DNA of 64,000 nucleotides, taken from the NCBI GenBank assembly GCA_019119305.1, contig DWXH01000012.1, forward strand, positions 47,330 to 111,329, in the 5' to 3' direction. Made by a program: the position numbers and the translations under genes. Source of the DNA: Candidatus Alistipes merdigallinarum. Its GTDB lineage: Bacteria; Bacteroidota; Bacteroidia; Bacteroidales; Rikenellaceae. Position 1 is the stretch's first letter. Each line of letters opens with the position of its first letter. Positions 1-8,565 of this stretch are shown here, one piece after another. The notes under the pieces were generated by a model. The model saw only the letters and a program-made list of their open reading frames with translations. It was not told the origin of the DNA and ran no database searches.

Positions 1-594
1 ATCGACTACGACCGAGAGACTTGCGTTAAAAAATTCCTCGAATTGGGATTCGACAACGCCTATGAGCTCATCGGACCCTACTCGACCGCCGGTTGTCTGC
101 TGGAATTGGAAAGCGGACGCATCAGTCAGAACGAGTTTTACGACGAACTGAAACAAAGTGCCCCACGACCTATTACGATCGAACAGATCGACGAAGCGAT
201 GTACAGTTTCATGCTCGACATTCCGGAATACAAGCTCGACATGCTGACCGATCTACGCAAACAGGGCTACACGCTGTTCATGCTGAGCAACACGAATCCG
301 ATTCTGATGTCGCTCATTAAAGAGCACCGTTTCACCAAACAGGGGAAGACCATCGACGACTACTTCGACCGGCTTTTCCTCTCCTATGAGATGAAAATTG
401 TCAAGCCCCATCCGGAAATGTTCCGTCAGATGATTGCCGCTACCGGCATTCGTCCCGAAGAATCGCTCTTTATCGACGATTCCGCAGCCAACATCGCCAC
501 AGGCAAGGATTTCGGATTCGAAACCTATTTGGCAGCTCCTCACGAAGATTTCAGATCGCTTTTTTCACAATACGAACCTTTTACAAAAGATTAA
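1..594 (+). CDS. HAD-superfamily hydrolase, 5' end cut by window
   Basis: The reading frame is open from base 1 and ends with TAA at 592-594, leaving 197 residues. The fragment begins IDYDR, which in this family directly follows the DxGGV catalytic loop, so the nucleophile Asp lies just outside the window. Motif II is seen as FMLSNTN, motif III as the Lys in KIVKPHP, and motif IV as LFIDDS; this spacing fits subclass IA HAD phosphatases acting on small phosphorylated metabolites. No signal peptide can be judged. The next gene starts 4 bases after the stop, so the two are probably cotranscribed. The substrate cannot be told from the sequence. Confidence 0.85.
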   Translation: MDYDRETCVKKFLELGFDNAYELIGPYSTAGCLLELESGRISQNEFYDELKQSAPRPITIEQIDEAMYSFMLDIPEYKLDMLTDLRKQGYTLFMLSNTNPILMSLIKEHRFTKQGKTIDDYFDRLFLSYEMKIVKPHPEMFRQMIAATGIRPEESLFIDDSAANIATGKDFGFETYLAAPHEDFRSLFSQYEPFTKD

Positions 595-598
595 TGTT

Positions 599-1489
599 AT
601 GAAAAAGACATTGTTTTTAGCCGCGGCTGTCGTCATATCGGGTGCTGCGTGCACACCTCAATCAGAACCACAAGAGACCCCTGTACTTCTTACCGACAAC
701 ATCCGTTTCGGCGAAGCGACACTCCTCACGCCCGATGGGAAAGTGCTGGTCGGTAGTTTCGGTACCGAAGAACTCAACCCCCTGAACAACGAAGGGAAAG
801 GATATATTCTCGAGTTCACCGACACCGTTTCACAGATACTGGTCCCGAACGACGGAACACTTTCAGCCCCCAAAGGCATGTTCCTTAAAGACGGCTATCT
901 GTTTATTGCCGATGTCGGCAAAATGGCTGTCTACAATTTGGCCGATTCCGTAATAGGAAACCCGAAAGTCATTCCGTTTCCCGATGGAGAGCTGTTCGTC
1001 AACGACATGGCACTTCACGGAAATACGCTTTACATCACGGTTACGAATACAGGCAGCATCTACTCGCTGGATGTCAGTTCGCCGGCCCAACTCGATACGA
1101 CAGGGTTGAAACCCTACATCACCATTCCGGGTGCAAACGGTATCGTCATCCGCAACGACACAATGTACATCGCTTCCTATCCACCCGACGGGACAACCAC
1201 ACCCGACAACGTAATTTACTACATCGACAACATTTCCACACCGGTTGCCAATAAACTGTTTGACCGTCCGGGTCAATACGATGGTTTGGCATTGAGTGAA
1301 GACGGACAGCGACTTTACTTCACCAACTGGGTAGGTCCCGAAATCGGATATTACGACCTATCGACCCAAAGTGTCGAAATCCTCAACCCGGGGACCGAAC
1401 TGATGGGGCCCGCGCGAATATCCCTAAAGAGCGACACACTTTATATTCCGGATTTACCCAATAGCAAAGTAGTTGTTCTCCCTTTATAA
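599..1489 (+). CDS. SMP-30/gluconolactonase-like beta-propeller lipoprotein
   Basis: This 296-residue protein starts MKKTLFLAAA and has a short hydrophobic signal ending at a Cys (SGAAC), so it is probably a lipoprotein, although the lipobox lacks the usual Leu. The mature part is made of repeated beta-rich stretches with motifs such as APKGMFLKDGYLFIADVG and NGIVIRNDTMYIASY, typical of six-bladed SMP-30/NHL-type propellers. Such proteins act as lactonases or ligand-binding scaffolds; which applies here is unknown. The upstream in-frame extension overlaps the HAD gene and is rejected because the signal peptide begins at 599. A strong terminator follows the stop. Confidence 0.75.
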   Translation: MKKTLFLAAAVVISGAACTPQSEPQETPVLLTDNIRFGEATLLTPDGKVLVGSFGTEELNPLNNEGKGYILEFTDTVSQILVPNDGTLSAPKGMFLKDGYLFIADVGKMAVYNLADSVIGNPKVIPFPDGELFVNDMALHGNTLYITVTNTGSIYSLDVSSPAQLDTTGLKPYITIPGANGIVIRNDTMYIASYPPDGTTTPDNVIYYIDNISTPVANKLFDRPGQYDGLALSEDGQRLYFTNWVGPEIGYYDLSTQSVEILNPGTELMGPARISLKSDTLYIPDLPNSKVVVLPL

Positions 1490-1500
1490 ATCTATAACTT

Positions 1501-1550
1501 AAAAAGAAAGAACCGGCACTGTTAACTCTATGCCGGTTCTTTCTTTTTAA
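1501..1550 (+). terminator. Rho-independent terminator after the SMP-30-like gene
   Basis: The arm AAAGAAAGAACCGGCA pairs with TGCCGGTTCTTTCTTT around a short loop and is followed by T-rich sequence. It closes the HAD/SMP-30 unit; symmetrical A and T tracts mean it could also act on the other strand. Confidence 0.85.
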
Positions 1551-1577
1551 AAAATCTTAAATTCCTTTAAATTATTT

Positions 1578-1608
1578 TTTGCATCCAAAAAACTTTTTTA
1601 TATCTTTA
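1578..1608 (+). promoter_or_regulatory. Bacteroidota-type promoter of the 3-keto-glycoside operon
   Basis: A TTTG box at 1578-1581 lies 19 bases before TATCTTTA at 1601-1608, close to the Bacteroidota sigma-ABfr consensus (TTTG, then TAnnTTTG). The predicted leader to the start at 1707 is about 90 bases. Confidence 0.6.
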
Positions 1609-1706
1609 CGAGGCCATTTGTGCCGTCTTTCCCTCCGAAAGTGACCAAATGACAGCCATTCAACTCATCAAACGACAAAACTAACCTTAATCGTTAATAG
1701 ACCATT

Positions 1707-2591
1707 ATGGACAGAAGAGAATTTTTGAAAAAATCGATGTTCCTGACTGCGGGAGCGATGGTCGGAACCAGTTTTTTGGCAAAGGCCATGCCGGCATCCG
1801 TTACATCAGCGGCATCCGCATCGAAAAAAGCCAAAGAGATCGGACTTCAACTTTACTCTCTCGGAGGAAAAATGAGTGACGTTCCCGGTTCCTTGAAGAG
1901 CATCTCGGAAATGGGATACACCGCAGCCGAAACCGCATCATATGACAACGGCAAATTCTATGGACTCGCTCCCGCCGAATTCCGCAAAATTGCTGAAGAT
2001 TTCGGAATTCGTGTAACCGGAGCCCACCTCGGTCGCGCCGACGACCCCAATAACAAAAAAAGTGTCGACGATTGGTGGAAACAAGCCTGTGAAGCCCAGG
2101 CTGCCGTAGGCGGCGAATATATCGTCGTTCCTTCCATAGGTTTCGGACAAACCCTTAAAGATCTCGACGACATTTGTTCGTATTTCAACAGAACCGGTGA
2201 GATCGCTCAATCTTTCGGATTGAAATTCGGATACCACAACCATTCCCACGAGTTCGGAAAACAAGAAGGGAAAGTGATCGAAAACTACCTGATCGAAAAC
2301 ACCGACCCGGACAAAGTCATGTTCGAACTCGACGTTTATTGGGCAACCAAAGGGGGTGTAAACCCATCGGCATATATCCAGAAATATGCAGGCCGGTTCC
2401 CTCTGCTGCACATCAAGGATGACGACATCATCGGAGCCAGCCAAACGGTCGATTTCGAAGCGATCTTCAACGCAGCTTACAAATGCGGGCTCGAAGCCTA
2501 TTATGTCGAAATCGAAGCCAATTCCATTCCGATTATGGAGTGTGCAGAAAAGAGTGCACAATACCTCAGTTCCGCAAAATTCGTCAAATAA
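1707..2591 (+). CDS. Tat-exported sugar phosphate isomerase/epimerase-like TIM barrel protein
   Basis: The 294-residue protein begins with a twin-arginine leader (DRREFLKKS, hydrophobic stretch, AKA) and so is likely exported folded. The mature part is a xylose-isomerase-like (AP endonuclease family 2) TIM barrel. Probable metal ligands or active-site residues sit in GYHNHSHEF (about residue 175), VMFELDVYW (about 205), LLHIKDDD (about 235) and YYVEIE (about 268). It is the first gene of an operon with an oxidoreductase and a DUF1080 lipoprotein. Members of these three families have been linked to breaking glycosidic bonds through 3-keto sugars in Bacteroides, where the TIM barrel handles the keto or enone intermediate; that role here is inferred. 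Confidence 0.85.
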   Translation: MDRREFLKKSMFLTAGAMVGTSFLAKAMPASVTSAASASKKAKEIGLQLYSLGGKMSDVPGSLKSISEMGYTAAETASYDNGKFYGLAPAEFRKIAEDFGIRVTGAHLGRADDPNNKKSVDDWWKQACEAQAAVGGEYIVVPSIGFGQTLKDLDDICSYFNRTGEIAQSFGLKFGYHNHSHEFGKQEGKVIENYLIENTDPDKVMFELDVYWATKGGVNPSAYIQKYAGRFPLLHIKDDDIIGASQTVDFEAIFNAAYKCGLEAYYVEIEANSIPIMECAEKSAQYLSSAKFVK

Positions 2592-2623
2592 TATAGTACT
2601 AACCTAAACAAAAACATTCGACC

Positions 2624-4096
2624 ATGTCAGAAAAAATTTCACGTCGTGATTTCCTGCGCAAAAGCGCTGTCGGCTTGGCAGGACTCACCATTGTTCCGAG
2701 TGCAGTTTTGGGTAAAGCTGCCGGACAGACCGCTCCCAGCGACAAACTGAACCTCGCAGCAGTAGGTATCGGAGGTATGGGTGCTGCGAACCTCAAAAAT
2801 ATGGAGACGGAAAACATCGTAGCCTTGTGCGATGTGGACTGGAAATATGCCAAAGGCTCATTCGACCGCTACCCCAATGCCAAAAGATATTGGGATTACC
2901 GGAAGATGCTCGATGAAATGGGTAAAAGCATCGACGCCGTATTGGTTGCTACGGCCGACCATACGCACTGTATGATCGCAGCAGACGCCATGACCTTGGG
3001 CAAACACGTCTACGTACAAAAACCGTTGACCCACTCGGTATACGAATCACGTCTGTTGACCAAATTGGCAAAAAAATACAACGTCGCTACACAGATGGGT
3101 AACCAGGGTGCATCGGGCGAAGGCGTTCGTCAGGTATGCGACTGGATCTGGAACGGCGAAATCGGTGAAGTAACCCGTGTAGACACCTTTACTGACCGTC
3201 CGATTTGGCCGCAAGGTCTGATGCGTCCGACCGAAGTACACCAGATTCCCGAAACATTGGATTGGGATCTGTTTATCGGCCCGGCACCCATGCGTCCTTA
3301 CAACCAAATCTACCATCCTTGGAACTGGCGTGGATGGTGGGATTTCGGTACCGGCGCTCTGGGCGATATGGCATGCCACATCCTCCATCCGGTATTCAAA
3401 GGCCTGCAATTAGGCTACCCGACCCGTGTACAGGGAAGTTCTACATCTCTGCTGACCGACTGCGCTCCGAACGCCCAGATGGTGAAATATATATTCCCCG
3501 CCCGTGGGCAAAAAGAGAAAGTCAACCTTCCGGAAGTAGAAGTAACATGGTACGACGGTGGTCTGACCCCTCCACGTCCAGCAGGAATGCCCGAAGGAAA
3601 ATCGCTGAACGATCAAGGCGGTGGAGCCATCTTCTATGGTACCAAAGATACGCTGATCTGCGGATGCTACGGTGTCAATCCTTGGCTGGTATCGGGTCGT
3701 AAGCCATCTGTTCCCAAATTGAACCGTGAGATTACCGTAAGCCACGAACAAGACTGGATCCGTGCTTGTAAAGAGGATGCCAAATCTCGGGTTAAGACCG
3801 CTTCGGACTTCAGCGAAGCCGGACCTTTCAACGAAATGGTCGTAATGGGTGTATTGGCTGTTCGTCTGCAAAGCCTCAACCGGGAACTGTTGTGGGACGG
3901 CGAAAACATGAAGTTCACCAACATCGGTCCTGACGAAACGATCCAGATCATGGTTGAAGACGGATTCACCATCCACGACGGACACCCCACGTTTAACAAA
4001 CGATTCACCGATCCGATCAATGCTCAGCAGTTTGCTAACGAGATGATCAAACACAACTATCGTGAAGGTTGGAAACTCGTTGATATGCCTAAATAG
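2624..4096 (+). CDS. Tat-exported Gfo/Idh/MocA family oxidoreductase
   Basis: The 490-residue protein has a Tat leader (SRRDFLRKS followed by a hydrophobic core) and an N-terminal Rossmann fold with the glycine-rich motif VGIGGMGAAN near residue 48. The family's EKP signature is QKP here (HVYVQKPLTHS), as is common in exported Bacteroidota members. The C-terminal part is the alpha/beta dimerisation domain. Family members oxidise or reduce a sugar hydroxyl with a tightly bound nicotinamide cofactor. The gene starts 32 bases after the TIM-barrel gene and 42 bases before the DUF1080 gene, so it probably supplies the C3 oxidation step in the same pathway. The sugar is unknown. Confidence 0.9.
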   Translation: MSEKISRRDFLRKSAVGLAGLTIVPSAVLGKAAGQTAPSDKLNLAAVGIGGMGAANLKNMETENIVALCDVDWKYAKGSFDRYPNAKRYWDYRKMLDEMGKSIDAVLVATADHTHCMIAADAMTLGKHVYVQKPLTHSVYESRLLTKLAKKYNVATQMGNQGASGEGVRQVCDWIWNGEIGEVTRVDTFTDRPIWPQGLMRPTEVHQIPETLDWDLFIGPAPMRPYNQIYHPWNWRGWWDFGTGALGDMACHILHPVFKGLQLGYPTRVQGSSTSLLTDCAPNAQMVKYIFPARGQKEKVNLPEVEVTWYDGGLTPPRPAGMPEGKSLNDQGGGAIFYGTKDTLICGCYGVNPWLVSGRKPSVPKLNREITVSHEQDWIRACKEDAKSRVKTASDFSEAGPFNEMVVMGVLAVRLQSLNRELLWDGENMKFTNIGPDETIQIMVEDGFTIHDGHPTFNKRFTDPINAQQFANEMIKHNYREGWKLVDMPK

Positions 4097-4138
4097 TAAA
4101 AACCCTATCAATTTTCAATTTAATAAACTAACAACACA

Positions 4139-4930
4139 ATGAAACGATTTATGTATGTTATCGGTTGCATGGCTGCTGCATCGTTGGTAGTATCATGCGG
4201 ATCGAATCCGAACAAAGCCGGTTCGGCCGACAGTACGGCAACAGCTGCCGCTGCAACGGACGAAGATCAGTACATCACGCTGTTCGACGGTAAAACGTTC
4301 AACGGATGGAGAGGATACAACAAAACCGAAGTTCCGGGTGCGTGGGTCATCGAAGACGGATGCATCAAGATTCAGGGCTCGGGTCGTGGTGAAGCCGGTG
4401 CCGAAAATGGCGGAGACCTGATCTATGCCGACAAAAAATTCAAGAACTTCGAACTGGAACTGGAATGGAAAGTCGACAAAGGAGCTAACAGCGGTATCTT
4501 CTATCTGGCTCAAGAAGTTCCTGATCTGCCGATCTTCTTCTCAGCTCCGGAATACCAAGTTCTGGATAATGAAAACCACCCCGATGCCAAATTGGGTGTT
4601 GACGGCAACCGTAAATCTGCATCGCTGTACGACATGATTCCTGCCAAACCGCAGAATGCTAAACCGTATGGTGAATGGAATACGGCAAAGATCATGGTTT
4701 TCAACGGAACTGTCGCTCATTATCAAAACGGCGAACAAGTGCTGGAATACCACTTGTGGACTCCGAAGTGGCAACAGATGCTCGACAGCTGCAAATTCAG
4801 CAAGGATAAAGAGCCGGTTGCTTACGAACTGTTGCTGAACTGCGGTGGTGAGAACCACGAAGGATACATCGGTCTGCAGGATCACGGTGATAACGTATGG
4901 TTCCGCAACATCCGTGTGAAAGAGTTGTAA
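4139..4930 (+). CDS. DUF1080 (3-keto-disaccharide hydrolase-like) lipoprotein
   Basis: The 263-residue product begins with a lipoprotein signal (ASLVVSC) and a Ser/Ala-rich linker. The rest is one DUF1080 beta-sandwich domain with the hallmark stretches ITLFDGKTFNGWRG, ELEWKVDKGANSGIFY and APEYQVLDNENH. DUF1080 proteins are concanavalin-like and have been tied to cleavage of 3-keto-glycosides. As last gene of the operon, the protein is probably anchored in the outer membrane or periplasm, where it would act on substrate oxidised by the Gfo/Idh/MocA partner. Lyase versus hydrolase chemistry cannot be decided here. A terminator follows. Confidence 0.88.
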   Translation: MKRFMYVIGCMAAASLVVSCGSNPNKAGSADSTATAAAATDEDQYITLFDGKTFNGWRGYNKTEVPGAWVIEDGCIKIQGSGRGEAGAENGGDLIYADKKFKNFELELEWKVDKGANSGIFYLAQEVPDLPIFFSAPEYQVLDNENHPDAKLGVDGNRKSASLYDMIPAKPQNAKPYGEWNTAKIMVFNGTVAHYQNGEQVLEYHLWTPKWQQMLDSCKFSKDKEPVAYELLLNCGGENHEGYIGLQDHGDNVWFRNIRVKEL

Positions 4931-4950
4931 TTCAGTTTTACTCACATACG

Positions 4951-4990
4951 AAAAAGAAGGAGGGCTTTCAACGCTCTCCTTCTTTTTTAT
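4951..4990 (+). terminator. Terminator of the 3-keto-glycoside operon
   Basis: AAAAAGAAGGAG pairs with CTCCTTCTTTTT around a roughly 15-base loop and ends in a T run. It separates this operon from the cobalamin riboswitch unit. Confidence 0.85.
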
Positions 4991-5048
4991 CTTACGCCAC
5001 GAAGAGAAAAAAAGGTCGATTTGAATAAAAAAATTCTGCAAAATAAAC

Positions 5049-5056
5049 TACCTTTG
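5049..5056 (+). promoter_or_regulatory. -7 box upstream of the + strand cobalamin riboswitch
   Basis: TACCTTTG matches TAnnTTTG exactly and places transcription start near the first aptamer helix. A TTTG occurs at 5020-5023, but 25 bases away, which is longer than usual. Confidence 0.6.
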
Positions 5057-5060
5057 TCGT

Positions 5061-5252
5061 GCAATGGTTTTCGGGAAAATCCCCGAAACAAAAGGGAATG
5101 CCGTGCGAATCGGCAACAGTTACCGCTGCTGTATGTTTCACCCTCCGGAATCCGCAAACGCGAACCGAAGGAAAATCGTTTTAAATTTTTGCCACTGACC
5201 ACATCGTTCGGGAAGGCTTTAAAACGGAAACAAGTCAGAAGACCTGCCTTGC
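5061..5252 (+). ncRNA. Cobalamin riboswitch (+ strand)
   Basis: The conserved cobalamin aptamer elements appear in order: AAAGGGAATGCCGTGCGAAT then CGGCAACAGTTACCGCTGCTGT (5091-5131), GCCACTG (5191-5197), GGGAAGGC (5210-5217) and GTCAGAAGACCTGCC (5234-5248). GCAA at 5061 can pair with TTGC at 5249 to close the aptamer. About 130 bases of expression platform follow before the BtuG-like gene. Binding of adenosyl- or other cobalamin should reduce expression of the downstream uptake genes. Confidence 0.95.
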
Positions 5253-5381
5253 AACATGGATTTTCGGCCTGCGGTCTTATGGGCGGAACCTCCGACGGAT
5301 GGTTATCCTTCGTGAATCTTCAATCTGTCTCAGCACCTCCTCCATCAACTTCGCCGGCTACAACGTTTTAATCGGAATCGA

Positions 5382-6467
5382 ATGAGTCGTCAAGTCAGCT
5401 CGGCAATCGCCTCCAGCTTTTTTATCGGAATCTTCCTGATACTCTCCGGTTGTATGCACTACGAACCGGTCGAACGGGAAAACATCAACTCGAATAAAGA
5501 TACGAAAGGTCTCTTCATCCTGAATGAAGGGAATTTCCGCTCGGGGAACGCTTCGCTCTCCTACTACGATCCCGACTCGATGAAGGTCGAAAACTACATC
5601 TTCTACCGAACCAATGGAATCAAGCTCGGCGACGTTGCCCAATCGATGACCATCCGCGACAGTTTGGGATACCTCGTCGTAAACAATTCAGGCATCATCT
5701 TCGTCATCAATGTCAATACGTTCCAACTGGTCGGCACAATACGCGGACTGGTCTCTCCCCGCTACATCCACTTCCTGAGTGACGAAAAAGCCTACGTAAC
5801 CGATCTGTACTCCTACTTCATCTCGGTGGTCAATCCCAAAGAGTTCAAAATCACCAAGCGGATCAATGTCCGTGTGAACGGGAAGGAGCAACCTTCGACC
5901 GAGCAGATGGTCCAATACAAAAACTTCATATTCACAAACTGCTGGTCGTACGACAACAAGATTCTGGTCATCGACACGGAGACCGACTCGGTCGTGGACT
6001 ACATTGAAGTCGGCATCCAACCGACTTCGTTAGTCATCGACAAATACAACAAAATCTGGACGATTACCGACGGCGGATATGAAGGCAGTCCCTACGGTTA
6101 TACGGCCCCGGCACTCTACCGGATCGATGCGGAGACCCGAAAAATCGAAAAAACGTTCAACTTCAAGCTCGGAGAGGGCGGCTCGGAAATCTGCATGAAC
6201 GGGGCAAGGGATACGCTCTACTTCATCAACAAACACATCTGGCGGATGGCTGCGACAAGCGACGAGCTACCCGAAAAACCATTTCTCGAAAATCCGACCA
6301 CCAACAACTGGTACGGACTGACGGTGAATCCCTACAACTCGGATGTCTATCTGGCCGATGCGATCGACTACACGCAACCCGGCCGCATCTACCGGTATAA
6401 TGCACAGGGTGAGCTGCTTGACCAGTTCGAAGCCGGGATCATTCCGGGTGCATTCTGTTTCAAATAA
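5382..6467 (+). CDS. btuG: BtuG-like surface lipoprotein, YncE/DUF5074-type beta-propeller
   Basis: This 361-residue protein has a lipoprotein signal ending in LSGC and a propeller of repeated four-stranded blades (for example IIFVINVNTFQLVGTIRG, KILVIDTETDSVVDYIEV, DVYLADAIDY). It is the first gene after a cobalamin riboswitch and starts 12 bases before a BtuB-like receptor. In Bacteroides, BtuG is a seven-bladed surface lipoprotein that caps BtuB and binds B12 very tightly. Fold, anchor, neighbour and control all match, so BtuG function is a strong inference. The residues that touch the corrin cannot be identified without alignment. Confidence 0.85.
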   Translation: MSRQVSSAIASSFFIGIFLILSGCMHYEPVERENINSNKDTKGLFILNEGNFRSGNASLSYYDPDSMKVENYIFYRTNGIKLGDVAQSMTIRDSLGYLVVNNSGIIFVINVNTFQLVGTIRGLVSPRYIHFLSDEKAYVTDLYSYFISVVNPKEFKITKRINVRVNGKEQPSTEQMVQYKNFIFTNCWSYDNKILVIDTETDSVVDYIEVGIQPTSLVIDKYNKIWTITDGGYEGSPYGYTAPALYRIDAETRKIEKTFNFKLGEGGSEICMNGARDTLYFINKHIWRMAATSDELPEKPFLENPTTNNWYGLTVNPYNSDVYLADAIDYTQPGRIYRYNAQGELLDQFEAGIIPGAFCFK

Positions 6468-6479
6468 ACGCAAAGGATC

Positions 6480-8495
6480 ATGAAACGAACGATACTCACC
6501 GTCGGGCAACTATTGCTGACTTTGCTCACAGCCTCCGCCCAGACCCCGGATCACGGATATGACCTCGATGTTGTGACCGTTTCGGGCCGGAAACTCAGCG
6601 AGATGGGGACAACCCGGACACAACTCGACTCATCAGCCCTCAGGGAAAACGTTATCCACAGCATGGCCGATGTGCTGGCACAGAACACCTCGATCTTCAT
6701 CAAATCGTACGGACGAGGGACATTGGCTACAGCCTCATTCCGGGGCACAGCGCCGTCACACACCCAGGTACAATGGAACGGCATGGCGGTCAACTCCCCG
6801 ATGCTGGGTATGGTCGACTTCTCGCTGATTCCCTCCTACTTCATCGACAACGCGACCGTATATCACGGCGCCGGATCGGTCGGCGTAACGGGTGGCGGGC
6901 TCGGCGGAGCCATCACGCTGGAAACCAAAGCCCCGAAACAACGCGGCTTCAATCTGAATTTCATCCAGGGGATCAGCAGTTTCGACACGTACGACGAATT
7001 TCTCCACCTGACCTACGGTACAGACCGGTTCCAGACCTCAACACGCTTCTGCTTCGTCACCTCGGACAACGACTTCAAATACCGTAATTTCGACAAGATC
7101 GGCGAGAACAACGAGCTCTATCCCATCGAGCGCAACAAGAACTGCGAATTTCAGGACTGGCACCTGATGCAGGAGTTTTTCTATAAAAAAGACGACCGCA
7201 ACCGGTTCGGGCTGTCGGCTTGGTTCATGAATTCGCAACGCGGCATCCCGATGCTTTCGGTCGACTATCGGGACGAGAACCGTTCGAAAGACCTGCAAGG
7301 AGAAAAGACCCTTCGTGTAGTCGGAAATTGGAAGCACACGACCGACCGCATCCTGATGGAAACCCGTGTCGGATATACCTACTCCGACATGCTCTACCGC
7401 TTGTGGAACGATATGGGAACCGAAGAGCTTTCGGAAAGCCTGCATGCCGCAAGCAAAATCCACACCGGATACGGCTCTTTCGAAATACAATACACGCCCT
7501 CGGAAAAGTGGTACATCACCGGCAGCGCCTCGGCCTACCTGCATGCCGTCAAAAGCAGCAACAAAACCGCTAACGATACGATCAAAGAGGGGTATTACCA
7601 CACCCGGGTCGAGACATCGCTATACGCCAGCGTACGCTACCGTCCCCACCCCCGCATCGGATTAGGTGTCGACTTGCGCGAGGAAAGCTATGGAGACAAG
7701 ATCACCCCACCGATCCCCGCTGCATTCGTCGACTTCACGCTGTGGCCCAAATACGACGTTGTGCTGAAAGGCTCTTTTACGCGAAATTACCGCTATCCGT
7801 CGATGAACGACCTCTACTTCCAACCGGGCGGAAACGACTCGCTGCAGACGGAAAAGGGATACACCTACGAAGGCGGTGTAACCTTCGGTATACACCGCAA
7901 GAAATTTGCTTTCACAGGAGAGGGTACGGCCTACAACTCCATGTTCCGGGACTGGATCCTCTGGATGCCCAAAGGGGAAAACAAGGGTTACTGGACCCCA
8001 TGCAACGTCAAGAAAGTGCACAGCTACGGGGTCGAATTGCAGGGTAAACTGGCCGTCCAGCTCGCCCCCAACTGGAACCTTTTCATGGATGCCCATTGGG
8101 CCTGGACGCGATCGCTGAACATGGACGACCCGAAAGGGTGGACCGACGGGTCAATCGGCAAACAGTTGGTCTACATTCCGGAGTTCTCCTCCTCGATCAC
8201 CGGACGGATCAGTTGGAAAAGCTGGTCGTTCTCCTACAAATACCACCATTACAGCGAACGATACACCACCTCGAGCAACGAGAAGGCCTACCGGCTCTAC
8301 TACATCGGTCCCTACTACATGAGCGACATCTATCTCGAAAAATCACTCTCGCTGCGGTTTGCGGATCTTTCGCTCAAGGTATGCGTCTACAACCTGTTCA
8401 ACGAGGACTACGTATCGGTTCTTTCGCGGCCGATGGCCAAACGCAACTACAGCCTGTTCATCGGAATCACCCCCAAATGGGGTCGAAAAAAATAA
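6480..8495 (+). CDS. btuB: BtuB-like TonB-dependent cobalamin receptor
   Basis: The 671-residue outer-membrane protein has a type I signal peptide ending ASAQ. A TonB-box-like stretch (LDVVTVSGR, about residues 28-36) is followed by a plug domain (about 45-160) with ASFRGTAPSHTQVQWNG and GGGLGGAITLET, and then a 22-strand barrel ending in ...YSLFIGITPKWG. It lacks the N-terminal carboxypeptidase-like domain of SusC transporters, as expected for a BtuB-type receptor. It follows the BtuG-like gene and shares its cobalamin riboswitch, so it most likely imports B12 or related corrinoids. The end converges on the LRR gene of the opposite operon, 70 bases away. Confidence 0.88.
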   Translation: MKRTILTVGQLLLTLLTASAQTPDHGYDLDVVTVSGRKLSEMGTTRTQLDSSALRENVIHSMADVLAQNTSIFIKSYGRGTLATASFRGTAPSHTQVQWNGMAVNSPMLGMVDFSLIPSYFIDNATVYHGAGSVGVTGGGLGGAITLETKAPKQRGFNLNFIQGISSFDTYDEFLHLTYGTDRFQTSTRFCFVTSDNDFKYRNFDKIGENNELYPIERNKNCEFQDWHLMQEFFYKKDDRNRFGLSAWFMNSQRGIPMLSVDYRDENRSKDLQGEKTLRVVGNWKHTTDRILMETRVGYTYSDMLYRLWNDMGTEELSESLHAASKIHTGYGSFEIQYTPSEKWYITGSASAYLHAVKSSNKTANDTIKEGYYHTRVETSLYASVRYRPHPRIGLGVDLREESYGDKITPPIPAAFVDFTLWPKYDVVLKGSFTRNYRYPSMNDLYFQPGGNDSLQTEKGYTYEGGVTFGIHRKKFAFTGEGTAYNSMFRDWILWMPKGENKGYWTPCNVKKVHSYGVELQGKLAVQLAPNWNLFMDAHWAWTRSLNMDDPKGWTDGSIGKQLVYIPEFSSSITGRISWKSWSFSYKYHHYSERYTTSSNEKAYRLYYIGPYYMSDIYLEKSLSLRFADLSLKVCVYNLFNEDYVSVLSRPMAKRNYSLFIGITPKWGRKK

Positions 8496-8565
8496 CGATG
8501 CGGAGCACCGCTTGATGCCCCGCACCGCCTTTATTCATTCGTATTTTCGTATTCCTACCGCTACC

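Noticed and set aside
8498..8525. TGCGG...CCGCA stem after btuB as a terminator
   Set aside because: The stem is short with no T run; not strong enough to call.
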